DNA from: Gillisia sp. Hel_I_86
Lineage (GTDB): Bacteria; Bacteroidota; Bacteroidia; Flavobacteriales; Flavobacteriaceae
Direction of reading: 5' to 3'
Assembly: GCF_007827275.1 (NCBI RefSeq)
Contig: NZ_VISE01000001.1
Span: 1,922,001-1,986,000, forward strand
Length of the DNA: 64,000 nucleotides
Part shown: positions 54,359 to 63,646 of the stretch, piece after piece
How positions within the stretch are numbered: the first letter of the stretch is position 1
Layout: each line of letters opens with the position of its first letter
Translations under genes and position numbers: made by a program
The notes under the pieces: model-generated
Told to the model about the DNA's origin: nothing
Database searches by the model: none
What the model saw: the letters and a program-made list of their open reading frames with translations, nothing else

Positions 54359-57300
54359 ATGCTCAATAATATTATCCGTTATTTTCTTGAAAACAAGTTG
54401 ATAACCTTTATTATACTCTTTACTTTTATAGTGGGTGGAATAGTGACCGCCCCATTTAACTGGGACACCTCCCTTATTGAACGCAACCCGGTCCCGGTTG
54501 ATGCGATCCCCGATATTGGTGAAAACCAGCAAATTGTTTTTACCGAATGGATGGGGCAATCACCCCAGGATATTGAGGATCAAATCACCTATCCGCTAAC
54601 CACTGCTTTATTAGGGATTCCCGGGGTAAAAACCATACGAAGCAATTCCATATTCGGGCTATCCAGTATTTATATTATTTTTGAAGAAGATGTCGAATTC
54701 TATTGGAGCCGGACTCGTATCCTGGAAAAGTTAAATTCCTTACCTCCCGGAACCGTGCCTGATGCGGTAACTCCGGCCCTGGGGCCCGATGCAACGGCAT
54801 TGGGGCAGGTGTATTGGTATACCCTGGAGGGCAGGGACCCCAAAACCGGGGAACCCACCGGCGGCTGGGACCCGCATGAGCTCAGGACCATCCAGGATTT
54901 TTATGTGCGTTATTATTTGACCGCTTCAAGTGGGGTCGCCGAGGTTGCCTCAATTGGAGGTTTCCTTAAAGAGTACCAGATTGAGATTGATCCGGATGCC
55001 ATGAAGGCCAATAACGCAGATGTGAAAATGATCATGAATGCGGTAAAAAACAGCAACCAGGATATTGGTGCCCAAACTTTGGAAATTAACAAGGCGGAAT
55101 ATCTAGTAAGGGGCTTGGGATATATTAAGACTTTAGAAGATCTTGAAGAAAGTGTTGTTACCGTAAACAACAATGTCCCCATACGTATAAAAGATGTGGC
55201 CAAAGTACAATTTGGTCCCGCGACCCGAAGGGGAGGCCTCGATAAAGGCGGGGTAGAAGCTGTTGGAGGGGTAGTTGTTGCCCGGTATGGGGCCAACCCC
55301 CAGGCGGTGATCCAAAACCTGAAAGATAAAATTGAAGAAGTTGCCCCGGGCCTGCCTTCTAAGACCCTGGCCGATGGTACTGTTTCTAAGGTGACCATAG
55401 TTCCATTTTATGACCGTTCAGGATTGATCCAGGAAACACTGGGTACTTTAGAGGCAGCCCTTTCCCATGAAGTCTTAATTAGTATACTGGTAGTTATTGT
55501 GCTGGTGTTAAACCTCAGGGCTTCCATATTGATCTCTACCCTCTTGCCCGTAGGTGTGTTGATGACCTTTATATTGATGAAATATTTTAATGTAGAAGCC
55601 AACATTGTGGCCCTTTCGGGTATCGCCATTGCTATTGGAGTAATGGTTGATGTGGGGATCGTCTTTACCGAAAATATTATACGGCACCTGGAAATGCCGG
55701 AAAATGAGGGGGCGAGGGGCAAAAGGCTGGTACAGGTCATTTATATCGCCACGGTTGAAGTCGCTTCGGCCATTATGACGGCCCTGGCCACCACTATTGT
55801 GAGTTTCCTGCCTGTTTTTGCGATGCAGGCGCAAGAAGGAAAACTCTTCAGGCCCCTGGCTTTTACCAAAACATTCGCCTTGGTCTCTTCCCTTCTTATA
55901 GGTATTATTTTTATTCCGGCCATTGCACAGGTGCTGTTCTCTGTGAGGTTCGATAAAAAAAGGACCAGTAGGATATTCAATGCCATTTTAATTGGGTTTG
56001 GGATCGTGTTCCTTTTCGCTTACGGAAGCTTACTTGCACTGGCCTTGATTGCTATTGGGATCAATAACTTGCTTACCCAGAGCCCCCGTTGGAGCGGGTT
56101 TAAGGGCAGGGTAAATTTACCATATTCAGAAACCTTGGCCAACTACATCAATATAGCAATAACCATATTGGTGGTAATCTATTTTTTGACCATTGAATGG
56201 ATGCCTTTGGGAGCTATCAACTCTGTATTTGCCAATTTTATATTTATTATTGTAATAATAGGTGTGATTTTGGGGATTTTAATGACGATAGTGCATTTTT
56301 ATGAACCAATTCTGGCCTGGTGCTTGGTCAATAAATGGAAATTTTTAACATTGCCCATCTTGGCCGTTATTTTTGGGGTGATCATTTGGATGGGCTTTGG
56401 CAAAGTCTTTGGCTTTATTCCCGATGTCGCTAAAAACAATGTGGCCTGGGAAAGCATGGAAGAAACGTTTCCGGGAATAGGCAAGGAGTTTATGCCTGCG
56501 CTTAACGAAGGCTCCTTTTTGTTAATGCCCACCACTATGCCGCATTCCAGTGTTTCTGAAAACACCGAAACTATTGCAAGTGTAGATAGACATTTAATGA
56601 CTATTCCCGAAGTAAAATCCTCTGTTGGGAAATGGGGACGTGTAAATTCGGCCCTGGATCCTGCACCGATATCAATGTATGAGAATACCATAAATTATGT
56701 TCCCGAATATATTTTAGATGAAGATGGGCACAGGGAAAGGTTTAAAATAAATGACGATGGGGCGTTTGTTTTAAAAGACGGTTCCACCTATAAATATGGC
56801 AAAGATGAATTCCGTAAAATAACCAAAGAAGACCTCACACTTGATGAGGACGGAAAAAACTTCAGGCAATGGAGGGAAAAGATCAGGAAACCCGACGATA
56901 TTTGGAACGAAATTGTGAAGCACTCCAAATTCCCGGGGCTTACTTCGGCCCCCAAACTGCAACCCATTCAAACCCGTTTGATTATGTTGTCTACGGGAAT
57001 GCGGGCCCCTATGGGGATAAAAGTTTTTGGCCCCAACCTGGAAATTATTGAAAAAGTAGGGTTTGAATTGGAAAATATTTTAAAAGAAGTCCCCAGCATA
57101 AACCCCCCAACGGTATTTGCCGACAGGGTAGTTGGAAAACCTTATTTAGAGCTCAAATTGAACCGGCAGGCGATGTCCCGTTATGGCCTGACTATCCAGG
57201 ATATGCAAATGCAACTTTCAACAGCTATAGGTGGTAATAAATTAACAACAACTGTAGAAGGCAGGGAACGGTTTCCCGTGCGTGTCCGTTATGCCAGGGA

Positions 57301-58198
57301 ATTCAGGGATAACCCCGAGGATATGAAAAAGATTTTGATCCCAACGCCCACAGGGGTACAGGTAGAGCTTGGGGAGTTGGCATCCTTTGAGTACGTTCGT
57401 GGCCCCCAGGTAATCAAAAGTGAGGATACCTTTTTAACAGGCTATGTGATTTTTGATATGAAGGATGGTTATGCCGAAACCAATGTAGTAGAAGACGCCC
57501 AGGCACTTATCAAGGAAAAAATGGATAACGGTGAGTTCCATTTGCCCGCTGGGGTTACCTACCGGTTTACCGGGAACTATGAAAACCAGATACGCGCTTC
57601 AAAACGCTTGATGATAGTGGTGCCTATCTCCCTGCTTGTGATCCTGTTGATCCTGTATTTTCAGTTTAAATCAATGGTTCCTTCATTGATGGTTTTTAGT
57701 GGGATATTTGTGGCCTTTGCCGGTGGGTTTATTATGATTTGGTTATACGGCCAAGGATGGTTCCTGAACTTTGATGTTGCAGGGGTCCATATGCGCGACC
57801 TGTTCCAACTGCATACCGTAAATTTGAGTGTGGCTGTATGGGTAGGTTTTATAGCCCTCTTTGGTATCGCTACCGATGATGGGGTGATTATGGGAACTTA
57901 TTTGACCCAGGTTTTTGATGAGGAGAAACCCAAAACCATCAAAGAGATACGTACTTCGGTATTACATGCCGGTTCCAAGCGGGTAAGACCTGCCATGATG
58001 ACCGCTGCGGTTGCTGTAATAGCGCTATTGCCAATATTGACCGCAACGGGAAAAGGGGCCGATATAATGGTGCCTATGGCAATCCCTTCTTTTGGGGGCA
58101 TGCTTTTACAGGTAATGACCATGTTTGTGGTACCCGTTCTTTATAGTATGTGGAAAGAGGGGAAATTAAAGAGACAATTAAAAAAGAGGAATGCTTAA
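54359..58198 (+). CDS. cusA: CusA/CzcA-type heavy-metal RND efflux pump
   Basis: This 1279-residue inner-membrane RND protein has NPVPVDAIPDIGENQQIVFT at the N terminus, GVMVDVGIVFTENIIRHLE in the proton-relay helix, PTTMPHSSVSENTE and MRAPMGIKVFGPN in the porter domain, and GIATDDGVIMGTYL in the second relay region. It is longer than usual because an extra hydrophobic block (about 530-660) lies between the two halves. The mono-/divalent metal choice is not certain, but the Met-rich neighbourhood favours Cu/Ag. Its base composition is visibly richer in G+C than that of upstream genes. Confidence 0.93.
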   Translation: MLNNIIRYFLENKLITFIILFTFIVGGIVTAPFNWDTSLIERNPVPVDAIPDIGENQQIVFTEWMGQSPQDIEDQITYPLTTALLGIPGVKTIRSNSIFGLSSIYIIFEEDVEFYWSRTRILEKLNSLPPGTVPDAVTPALGPDATALGQVYWYTLEGRDPKTGEPTGGWDPHELRTIQDFYVRYYLTASSGVAEVASIGGFLKEYQIEIDPDAMKANNADVKMIMNAVKNSNQDIGAQTLEINKAEYLVRGLGYIKTLEDLEESVVTVNNNVPIRIKDVAKVQFGPATRRGGLDKGGVEAVGGVVVARYGANPQAVIQNLKDKIEEVAPGLPSKTLADGTVSKVTIVPFYDRSGLIQETLGTLEAALSHEVLISILVVIVLVLNLRASILISTLLPVGVLMTFILMKYFNVEANIVALSGIAIAIGVMVDVGIVFTENIIRHLEMPENEGARGKRLVQVIYIATVEVASAIMTALATTIVSFLPVFAMQAQEGKLFRPLAFTKTFALVSSLLIGIIFIPAIAQVLFSVRFDKKRTSRIFNAILIGFGIVFLFAYGSLLALALIAIGINNLLTQSPRWSGFKGRVNLPYSETLANYINIAITILVVIYFLTIEWMPLGAINSVFANFIFIIVIIGVILGILMTIVHFYEPILAWCLVNKWKFLTLPILAVIFGVIIWMGFGKVFGFIPDVAKNNVAWESMEETFPGIGKEFMPALNEGSFLLMPTTMPHSSVSENTETIASVDRHLMTIPEVKSSVGKWGRVNSALDPAPISMYENTINYVPEYILDEDGHRERFKINDDGAFVLKDGSTYKYGKDEFRKITKEDLTLDEDGKNFRQWREKIRKPDDIWNEIVKHSKFPGLTSAPKLQPIQTRLIMLSTGMRAPMGIKVFGPNLEIIEKVGFELENILKEVPSINPPTVFADRVVGKPYLELKLNRQAMSRYGLTIQDMQMQLSTAIGGNKLTTTVEGRERFPVRVRYAREFRDNPEDMKKILIPTPTGVQVELGELASFEYVRGPQVIKSEDTFLTGYVIFDMKDGYAETNVVEDAQALIKEKMDNGEFHLPAGVTYRFTGNYENQIRASKRLMIVVPISLLVILLILYFQFKSMVPSLMVFSGIFVAFAGGFIMIWLYGQGWFLNFDVAGVHMRDLFQLHTVNLSVAVWVGFIALFGIATDDGVIMGTYLTQVFDEEKPKTIKEIRTSVLHAGSKRVRPAMMTAAVAVIALLPILTATGKGADIMVPMAIPSFGGMLLQVMTMFVVPVLYSMWKEGKLKRQLKKRNA

Positions 58199-58208
58199 AA
58201 ATAAAGAG

Positions 58209-59456
58209 ATGATAATGAACATTCGTAAAATATTTTTCACAGGCATGTTTTTGATGCTTGGTTATAGCCTCTTTAGCCAGGAAAATCTGGATACTTATTT
58301 AGAGGTTGCCGCCCAAAACAATCCCGGCTTAAAAGCGGAATTCAATGAGTACATGGCAGCGATGGAAAAAGTGCCCCAGGTGGGCGCTTTGCCTGATCCG
58401 CAATTCGCTTTCGGGTATTTTATACAACCTGTGGAAACAAGGCTTGGGCCGCAAGAATATAAATTCGGGCTATCCCAAAGTTTCCCATGGTTTGGGTTAT
58501 TGGATGCTAAAGAAGATGTAGCAACAAACTTGGCAAAGGCACGTTTTGAACAATTTCAAAATACTAAATCCAATATTTTCTATGAAGTGAAAACCGCTTA
58601 TTTCAATTATTATTTTATTGAAAAGGCTATTGAAATAACCATGGATAATATGGAAATACTGGAAGTGTTCAAAAGGCTGTCCTTGGTTAAGATCGAGGCG
58701 GGAACCGCATCTACTGTAGATGAATTGAGGGTAGAACTGGAGTTGAACGACCTTGAAAATCAATTAGCTTTATTTGTGGATACCAGAAACACCTTTCGGG
58801 TGAATTTCAATAATTTATTGAACAGGGAAAGGGTTGCAGAGATTGCAGTTCCCGATACGCTCTGGCAGGAGGAACTCCCTTTTGATAAGGTAGCGATGCT
58901 GGATGAAATTTATAAATCCAATCACCAGATAAAAAGTATCGAGCATAAACTGGATGCCTTTATAAATCAAGAAGTCGTGGCAAGGAAAGAAGGAATGCCA
59001 AAATTTAACGTTGGGCTGGACTATACCATTATCGGTAAAAATCCGATGTCAACAGTTGTCGATAATGGTAACGACGCTTTTATGTTCCCTTCAGTAGGTA
59101 TTACAATACCCATATACCGTAAGAAATATAAGGCCATGGTTAAAGAGGCCCAATATTTTCAGGAAGCGGAAGTAAACAGAAAAGAAGATATAAAAAATAC
59201 CTTGAGCACTATTTTTGAGAACATATATAAAGAATATAGTGATAGCGACAGGCGTATAGATTTAAACGAGGAACAGGCCGATATTGCCAAAAGGGTACTG
59301 GATATTTTAATCTCCTCCTATTCTGCCAATGCAAGGGACTTTGAGGAAGTATTAAGGATAGAACGCCAATTGTTGAGGTATGAACTGGAACATCAACGAG
59401 CCCTGGCCGATAAGAATGCCGCCATAGCATTTATGTATTATTTAATAGGACAATAA
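58209..59456 (+). CDS. cusC: TolC-type outer-membrane efflux channel (CusC-like)
   Basis: About 415 residues. Start candidates are the ATGs at 58191, 58209 and 58215; I choose 58209, just after the cusA stop, which keeps the signal peptide FFTGMFLMLGYSLFSQ. Two OEP repeats are visible: the first with NPGLKAEFNEYMAAMEKVPQ and ALPDPQFAFGYF, the second with ANAR, EVLRIERQLL and a helical C terminus. It forms the exit duct for CusA. Confidence 0.9.
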   Translation: MIMNIRKIFFTGMFLMLGYSLFSQENLDTYLEVAAQNNPGLKAEFNEYMAAMEKVPQVGALPDPQFAFGYFIQPVETRLGPQEYKFGLSQSFPWFGLLDAKEDVATNLAKARFEQFQNTKSNIFYEVKTAYFNYYFIEKAIEITMDNMEILEVFKRLSLVKIEAGTASTVDELRVELELNDLENQLALFVDTRNTFRVNFNNLLNRERVAEIAVPDTLWQEELPFDKVAMLDEIYKSNHQIKSIEHKLDAFINQEVVARKEGMPKFNVGLDYTIIGKNPMSTVVDNGNDAFMFPSVGITIPIYRKKYKAMVKEAQYFQEAEVNRKEDIKNTLSTIFENIYKEYSDSDRRIDLNEEQADIAKRVLDILISSYSANARDFEEVLRIERQLLRYELEHQRALADKNAAIAFMYYLIGQ

Positions 59457-59469
59457 AAAAAACAAGATC

Positions 59470-61317
59470 ATGAAAAAATATAAAAATTATCTCATTGCAG
59501 CCGGTATTTTGGTTATCGGGATTTTCCTGGGCCTTTTATTCTCGGGAGATAAAGAAGAAGTTGTACATAAAGACGGGGAGCACGAATATGTGCAGGACGA
59601 GGAAACAGGACTTTGGACCTGCGCCATGCACCCCCAAATACGGATGGAAGAACCCGGAAATTGCCCAATTTGCGGCATGGAACTTATTCCTCTGGACGAA
59701 TCTAACAATGGGGACGAGGAAATCGCTTCCAATGAAATTGTGATGTCGCCCCAGGCCCTTCAATTGGCAAATATCCAAACCTCTGTGGTGCAGAAGGCCG
59801 ATGCCAGTAAGGAAATCCGTTTGCTGGGCAGGATAAAACCCGATGAGAGAAAACTGTTCTCCCAGGTTTCCCATATCCCGGGAAGGATTGAACGTCTATA
59901 TGTTAACTTCACGGGGGAAAAAGTATATAGTGGGCAAAAAATAGCACGGATTTATTCACCAGACCTGATTTCGGCCCAAAAAGAACTTTTGGAGGCTATC
60001 AGGTCCAGGGAGGTGTACCCGCAACTCTATACTGCATCCCGAAACAAACTGAAATTGTGGAAACTGTCTGAGGCCCAACTCGATGCCATTGAAGAATCGG
60101 GGGAAGTACAGGAACAAATCGATATTTTATCAGACCATTCCGGATATGTGATGAGCAAGAACGTGGAACTGGGCGATTATGTTAAAGCCGGGAGCAATTT
60201 GTTTGAAATAGCAAATTTAAGTACCGTCTGGGCAATGTTTGAAGCCTATGAAGCCGATATCCCATGGATAAATAATGGGGATGTTGTAGACTTTACCATT
60301 CAGGCCATTCCCGGTAAAAAATTTCAGGGAAAAGTAACCTATGTAGATCCTTTTGTCTCCTCAGCTACCCGGGTAGCCAAAGTTAGGGTAGAAGTTAATA
60401 ACCCCGCCGGGAAACTCTTGCCAGAGATGTATGTGAACGGGATCATTCAAGCTCAACTGGATAAGGATAAAGTCAAAGATGCCCTTGTAATTCCCAAATC
60501 TGCGGTGCTCTGGACTGGTAAAAGATCTGTGGTATATGTGCAGGTGCCCCATGAAAAGACCATTTCTTTTGTGTACAGGGAAATTACATTAGGCCCGGAC
60601 ACCGGGGATTTCTATATGGTGGCAGAAGGCTTGGAAGAAGGAGAGGTGGTGGTCACCAATGGGGTGTTCAGGATAGATGCTTCTGCCCAGTTAGTGGGAC
60701 AAAAAAGTATGATGAACCCTGATGGTGGCGTTGCGATGACCGGCCATGCCGGAATGGATATGGGAGGGGGTTCCCCTAAAACAAGTGCTGGGAAAGGTGA
60801 TAAAGCTACCGACCATTCAAAAATGGAAGATAACACCGACCATACCGAAATGGGAAAAAGGATTAGCATTTCAAAGGAATTCAAAAATCAATTAAAACTG
60901 GTATTTGAGGAGTATCTTGATTTAAAAGATGCCTTTGCCGGTGATGATAAGGGGAAAGCCCAAAAATCTGCCAAAGGTTTATTGAATACCATGTCCAAGG
61001 TTGATATGAAATTGTTGAAAGACCATGAAGCCCATAACCATTGGATGCTCATTCAGGAAGAAGTTACCGCATCGGCGAAATCCATTTCTGAAATTTCCGA
61101 AATAGGGGAGCAAAGAAAACACTTTAAACATTTATCTGCCCACTTGATAAAAGCAGTAAAGTTATTTGGGGTAGACCAAAAAGTATATGAGCAATTTTGT
61201 CCCATGGCCGATGATAATAAAGGGGCTACGTGGTTAAGCCTTTCAAAAGATATCAAAAACCCTTATTTGGGCGAGGCCATGCCTACCTGTGGGGAAGTTA
61301 AATCGACTATAGAATAA
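59470..61317 (+). CDS. cusB: RND periplasmic adaptor with metal-binding and DUF3347 domains (CusB-like)
   Basis: This 615-residue protein has an N-terminal anchor (LIAAGILVIGIFLGLLFSG) and then a heavy-metal-binding domain (LWTCAMHPQIRMEEPGNC ending CGMELIPL, about 52-77). The adaptor body has an HlyD-like barrel and beta-barrel (GRIERLYVNFTGEKVYSGQK, DHSGYVMSKNVELGDYVKAG). A His/Met-rich linker (MTGHAGMDMGGG) leads to a C-terminal DUF3347 domain (about 470-615; FCPMADDNKGATWLS). Fusion of both metal domains suggests metal delivery to the pump. Confidence 0.93.
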   Translation: MKKYKNYLIAAGILVIGIFLGLLFSGDKEEVVHKDGEHEYVQDEETGLWTCAMHPQIRMEEPGNCPICGMELIPLDESNNGDEEIASNEIVMSPQALQLANIQTSVVQKADASKEIRLLGRIKPDERKLFSQVSHIPGRIERLYVNFTGEKVYSGQKIARIYSPDLISAQKELLEAIRSREVYPQLYTASRNKLKLWKLSEAQLDAIEESGEVQEQIDILSDHSGYVMSKNVELGDYVKAGSNLFEIANLSTVWAMFEAYEADIPWINNGDVVDFTIQAIPGKKFQGKVTYVDPFVSSATRVAKVRVEVNNPAGKLLPEMYVNGIIQAQLDKDKVKDALVIPKSAVLWTGKRSVVYVQVPHEKTISFVYREITLGPDTGDFYMVAEGLEEGEVVVTNGVFRIDASAQLVGQKSMMNPDGGVAMTGHAGMDMGGGSPKTSAGKGDKATDHSKMEDNTDHTEMGKRISISKEFKNQLKLVFEEYLDLKDAFAGDDKGKAQKSAKGLLNTMSKVDMKLLKDHEAHNHWMLIQEEVTASAKSISEISEIGEQRKHFKHLSAHLIKAVKLFGVDQKVYEQFCPMADDNKGATWLSLSKDIKNPYLGEAMPTCGEVKSTIE

Positions 61318-61379
61318 ATAGCAGTAAAAATTAATTCAAAAATTTAATAATGTTTTAAGAAACCTTAAAATTTATAATT

Positions 61380-61643
61380 ATGAAAAATTTATTTAAGCTT
61401 GAAGTATTGAAAACGAACAAGACGCTCACGGCAAAAGAACAAAATGGCTTTCGTTCAAAATTCAAACCTTTTTTGAACATGGATGGACTTTCTAGCCTTT
61501 GCCTTGAGGATGATCACCTATACATAGAATATGGCACACTATCTTTTAATGTGGATTCATTTAAAGATGTTTTAACAAATTCTGGATTTCCATTGAACCA
61601 TGAGAACCGTAAACTAAAACTAGCCGATAGCTCTGTAGTGTAG
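61380..61643 (+). CDS. small conserved-looking protein in metal operon
   Basis: These 87 residues have no signal peptide and open MKNLFKLEVLKTNKTL. They may be an alpha/beta fold (LSSLCLEDDHLYIEYGTLSF, then VDSFKDVLTNSGF). The arrangement recalls HMA-like ferredoxin folds but lacks the CxxC pair. The family is not recognised. It lies between cusB and the DUF3347 gene. Confidence 0.62.
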   Translation: MKNLFKLEVLKTNKTLTAKEQNGFRSKFKPFLNMDGLSSLCLEDDHLYIEYGTLSFNVDSFKDVLTNSGFPLNHENRKLKLADSSVV

Positions 61644-61733
61644 ATGCCAGGTTGTAGAAAAATTAAGCTTTGTTTTTCTGCCCGACGGGAATAAACTTAA
61701 TATAAATGTTGAACTTTTAAAATTTAATTAAAA

Positions 61734-62246
61734 ATGAAAAAAACAATGATAATGCTTTGCTTGGCTTTTGTAAGCCTTGGAAGCTATGCACAGCACAACC
61801 ATGGCAGCCATGAAGAGGGGGAAGAAACTATGGGAAAGGAACCTATGTTCAAAGATAAGGTTATGGGCACGGTGTACGGCCATTACCTTAATTTGAAAGA
61901 AGCCTTGGTAGCTTCGAGTAAGGAGGATGCCGCAAAAGCCTCCGCCGAATTGCAAAACTCACTGGGTTTTGTGAAAAACAGCAAAACAGTACAGCTGCAA
62001 GCTGAAAAAGTAACCACTGCTGTTTCCCTAGAAGATCAACGTAAGGCCTTTACCAAATTGAGTAGCGAGATGGCCACATTGATAAAAGATGGAGCGCTTG
62101 CAATGGGTGAAATTTATTTGGAATTTTGTCCAATGGCCAATGAAAATACTGGAGGTTACTGGCTTTCCAATGAAAAAGAAATCCAAAATCCTTATCTGGG
62201 CCAAAACATGTTAAAATGTGGCAGTATAAAAGAAAAAATTAATTAA
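61734..62246 (+). CDS. DUF3347 domain secreted protein
   Basis: This 170-residue protein has a signal peptide (MLCLAFVSLGSYAQ) and a His-rich start (HNHGSHEEGEE). The DUF3347 domain has KVMGTVYGHYLNLKEALV, EIYLEFCPMANENTGGYWLS and NPYLGQNMLKCGSIKE. It parallels the C terminus of the CusB-like adaptor (both have FCPMA, NPYLG and Cys-Gly ends). It is probably a periplasmic metal carrier. Confidence 0.85.
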   Translation: MKKTMIMLCLAFVSLGSYAQHNHGSHEEGEETMGKEPMFKDKVMGTVYGHYLNLKEALVASSKEDAAKASAELQNSLGFVKNSKTVQLQAEKVTTAVSLEDQRKAFTKLSSEMATLIKDGALAMGEIYLEFCPMANENTGGYWLSNEKEIQNPYLGQNMLKCGSIKEKIN

Positions 62247-62321
62247 TTAAGCCCTGCATGATATGGGTTGAGCATAACTAGACATGCTCAACCCATACGG
62301 CAGGCACAAAACAAGATAAAA

Positions 62322-62768
62322 ATGAAAAGGATAATTAAAGTTTTAGCAGTGGCTTTTTTGACAGTCGGGTTTTTTGGAGCATGTAACTCCTTCGGCGAAC
62401 AACAAAAGCTAAAAAAGGAAGTAGAATCAGGTAAAGAGGTGGAGCCAATCCAGGAGTCTACCGAAAAACTCTCCTACGATTATCAGGTAGGGGACCACTT
62501 GCCCAATGAATTGGTATGTATGGTGAACAATGCTTATATGGGCAAGCCACAAATACCGGTTCCTGTAAACGGAAAAACCTATTATGGCTGCTGTGAAATG
62601 TGTGTGGGGGCTTTGAACGGTGATGAAAAAGCTAGAATGGCCACAGATCCATTTAGTGGTAAACAGGTAGATAAATCCGAGGCCTTTATCGTGCTCCAAA
62701 ACGAGGCAGGGGAAGTAGCTTATTTTGAATCCGAGTCTAATTATAAGACCTATAATAAAAAGGAATAA
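62322..62768 (+). CDS. TRASH/YHS-like metal-binding lipoprotein
   Basis: From the ATG at 62322 this 148-residue lipoprotein (VGFFGACNSFG) has the metal site YYGCCEMCVGALNGDEKARM and DPFSGKQVDKSEAFIVLQ. The CCEMC cluster and Lys-Tyr tail match small Bacteroidetes copper or silver-linked lipoproteins. An upstream in-frame ATG at 62268 would spoil the lipobox. Confidence 0.8.
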   Translation: MKRIIKVLAVAFLTVGFFGACNSFGEQQKLKKEVESGKEVEPIQESTEKLSYDYQVGDHLPNELVCMVNNAYMGKPQIPVPVNGKTYYGCCEMCVGALNGDEKARMATDPFSGKQVDKSEAFIVLQNEAGEVAYFESESNYKTYNKKE

Positions 62769-62947
62769 TTTTAAAGGCAGATGCTAAGTGAAACTGTCTA
62801 AAAAGTCTTATCTCCTTTAAGCTGAACTTGCTTCAGCTTACAAAATATTGATTAGCAATAAATTGAAATCCTCTAAGAAGGTCAGCATGGCATTTTTACT
62901 TTTTGGATTCATTGATTGATTTTAAACCACTTAAAAATTTTTGACCC

Positions 62948-63280
62948 ATGAAAGAAATTAAAGCATATATCCGGGAAAAACGGTTAATAGATGTAGCTGA
63001 AAACCTCAAAAAAGAAAATTTTTGTTGTTTCACAGTATTCCAAGGAGAAGGGGTAGGGGATTATACAGATCCTGAAACAGAATTCCCCAGTTTAGCATTT
63101 CCCTTTTTGCACGATAAAGTCGTTAAAATAGAAATTGTGTGCAATAAAGAAGAGGTAGATGAAATTATAAACATTATAAAATCGCATGCCCATACGGGAA
63201 AAAGAGGGGATGGTTTGATATATGTAAGTAATGTGGAACAGCGGATAAGGATTAGGGATGGTAAATTAGGGAGGCAATAA
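62948..63280 (+). CDS. PII-family regulator linked to metal efflux (PII-NG type)
   Basis: This 110-residue PII-like trimer-forming protein has a start MKEIKAYIREKRLIDVAENL, a T-loop (FQGEGVGDYTDPETEFPSLA), beta strand KVVKIEIVCNKEEVDEIINI and B-loop TGKRGDGLIYVSNVEQRIRI. The T-loop Tyr of nitrogen PII is absent. Its place near an HME-RND pump fits the PII-NG group described beside metal-transport genes. It probably senses adenine nucleotide or metal and tunes the pump. A terminator follows at once. Confidence 0.85.
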   Translation: MKEIKAYIREKRLIDVAENLKKENFCCFTVFQGEGVGDYTDPETEFPSLAFPFLHDKVVKIEIVCNKEEVDEIINIIKSHAHTGKRGDGLIYVSNVEQRIRIRDGKLGRQ

Positions 63281-63292
63281 CCCTCCTTTTTT
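63270..63292 (+). terminator. intrinsic terminator after PII gene
   Basis: GGAGG (63270-63274) pairs with CCTCC (63282-63286), followed by TTTTTT. The stem begins inside the last PII codons. Confidence 0.65.
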
Positions 63293-63646
63293 ATTATTTG
63301 AGTGAGTCAAAATTATTATAAGATTTCTCGTCGCTCGTTCCTCTTCCGATAGCTATCGGAACTGTCGAAATGACAAGATGCTCTTAAAAGTTTATGAAAA
63401 CCAAAGTAACTACAATGTATCCCGATAACTATCGGGAATGGTTTTAACCTATGCCAAGATAATAAAAAAGGCTAGAAAACATAATAAGCAAAAAATTGGA
63501 CCTTGCTATTTATTGCATTTATTGTGTAGCTAGGAATATATGTCCAAAATAAGCACCTCCTAGTTGGTGGCATAACAAAAAAAAGAAATACTATATAAAA
63601 GAGGCAACCAAATTGATGTTTTCCTAAATACCAGGCGCTGAGTTAA
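63293..63646. other. non-coding region with palindromic repeats
   Basis: About 350 bases hold no gene. CCGATAGCTATCGG (63348-63361), as in repeat R1, and a variant CCCGATAACTATCGGG (63421-63436) are present. The rest is AT-rich and may hold the promoter of the AraC-type gene; I see no clear -7 box. Confidence 0.55.

Noticed and set aside
54359-58198. Multidrug (HAE1/AcrB) RND pump
   Set aside because: The CusA/CzcA-type N terminus, the metal-binding adaptor and the DUF3347 neighbours favour the heavy-metal class.
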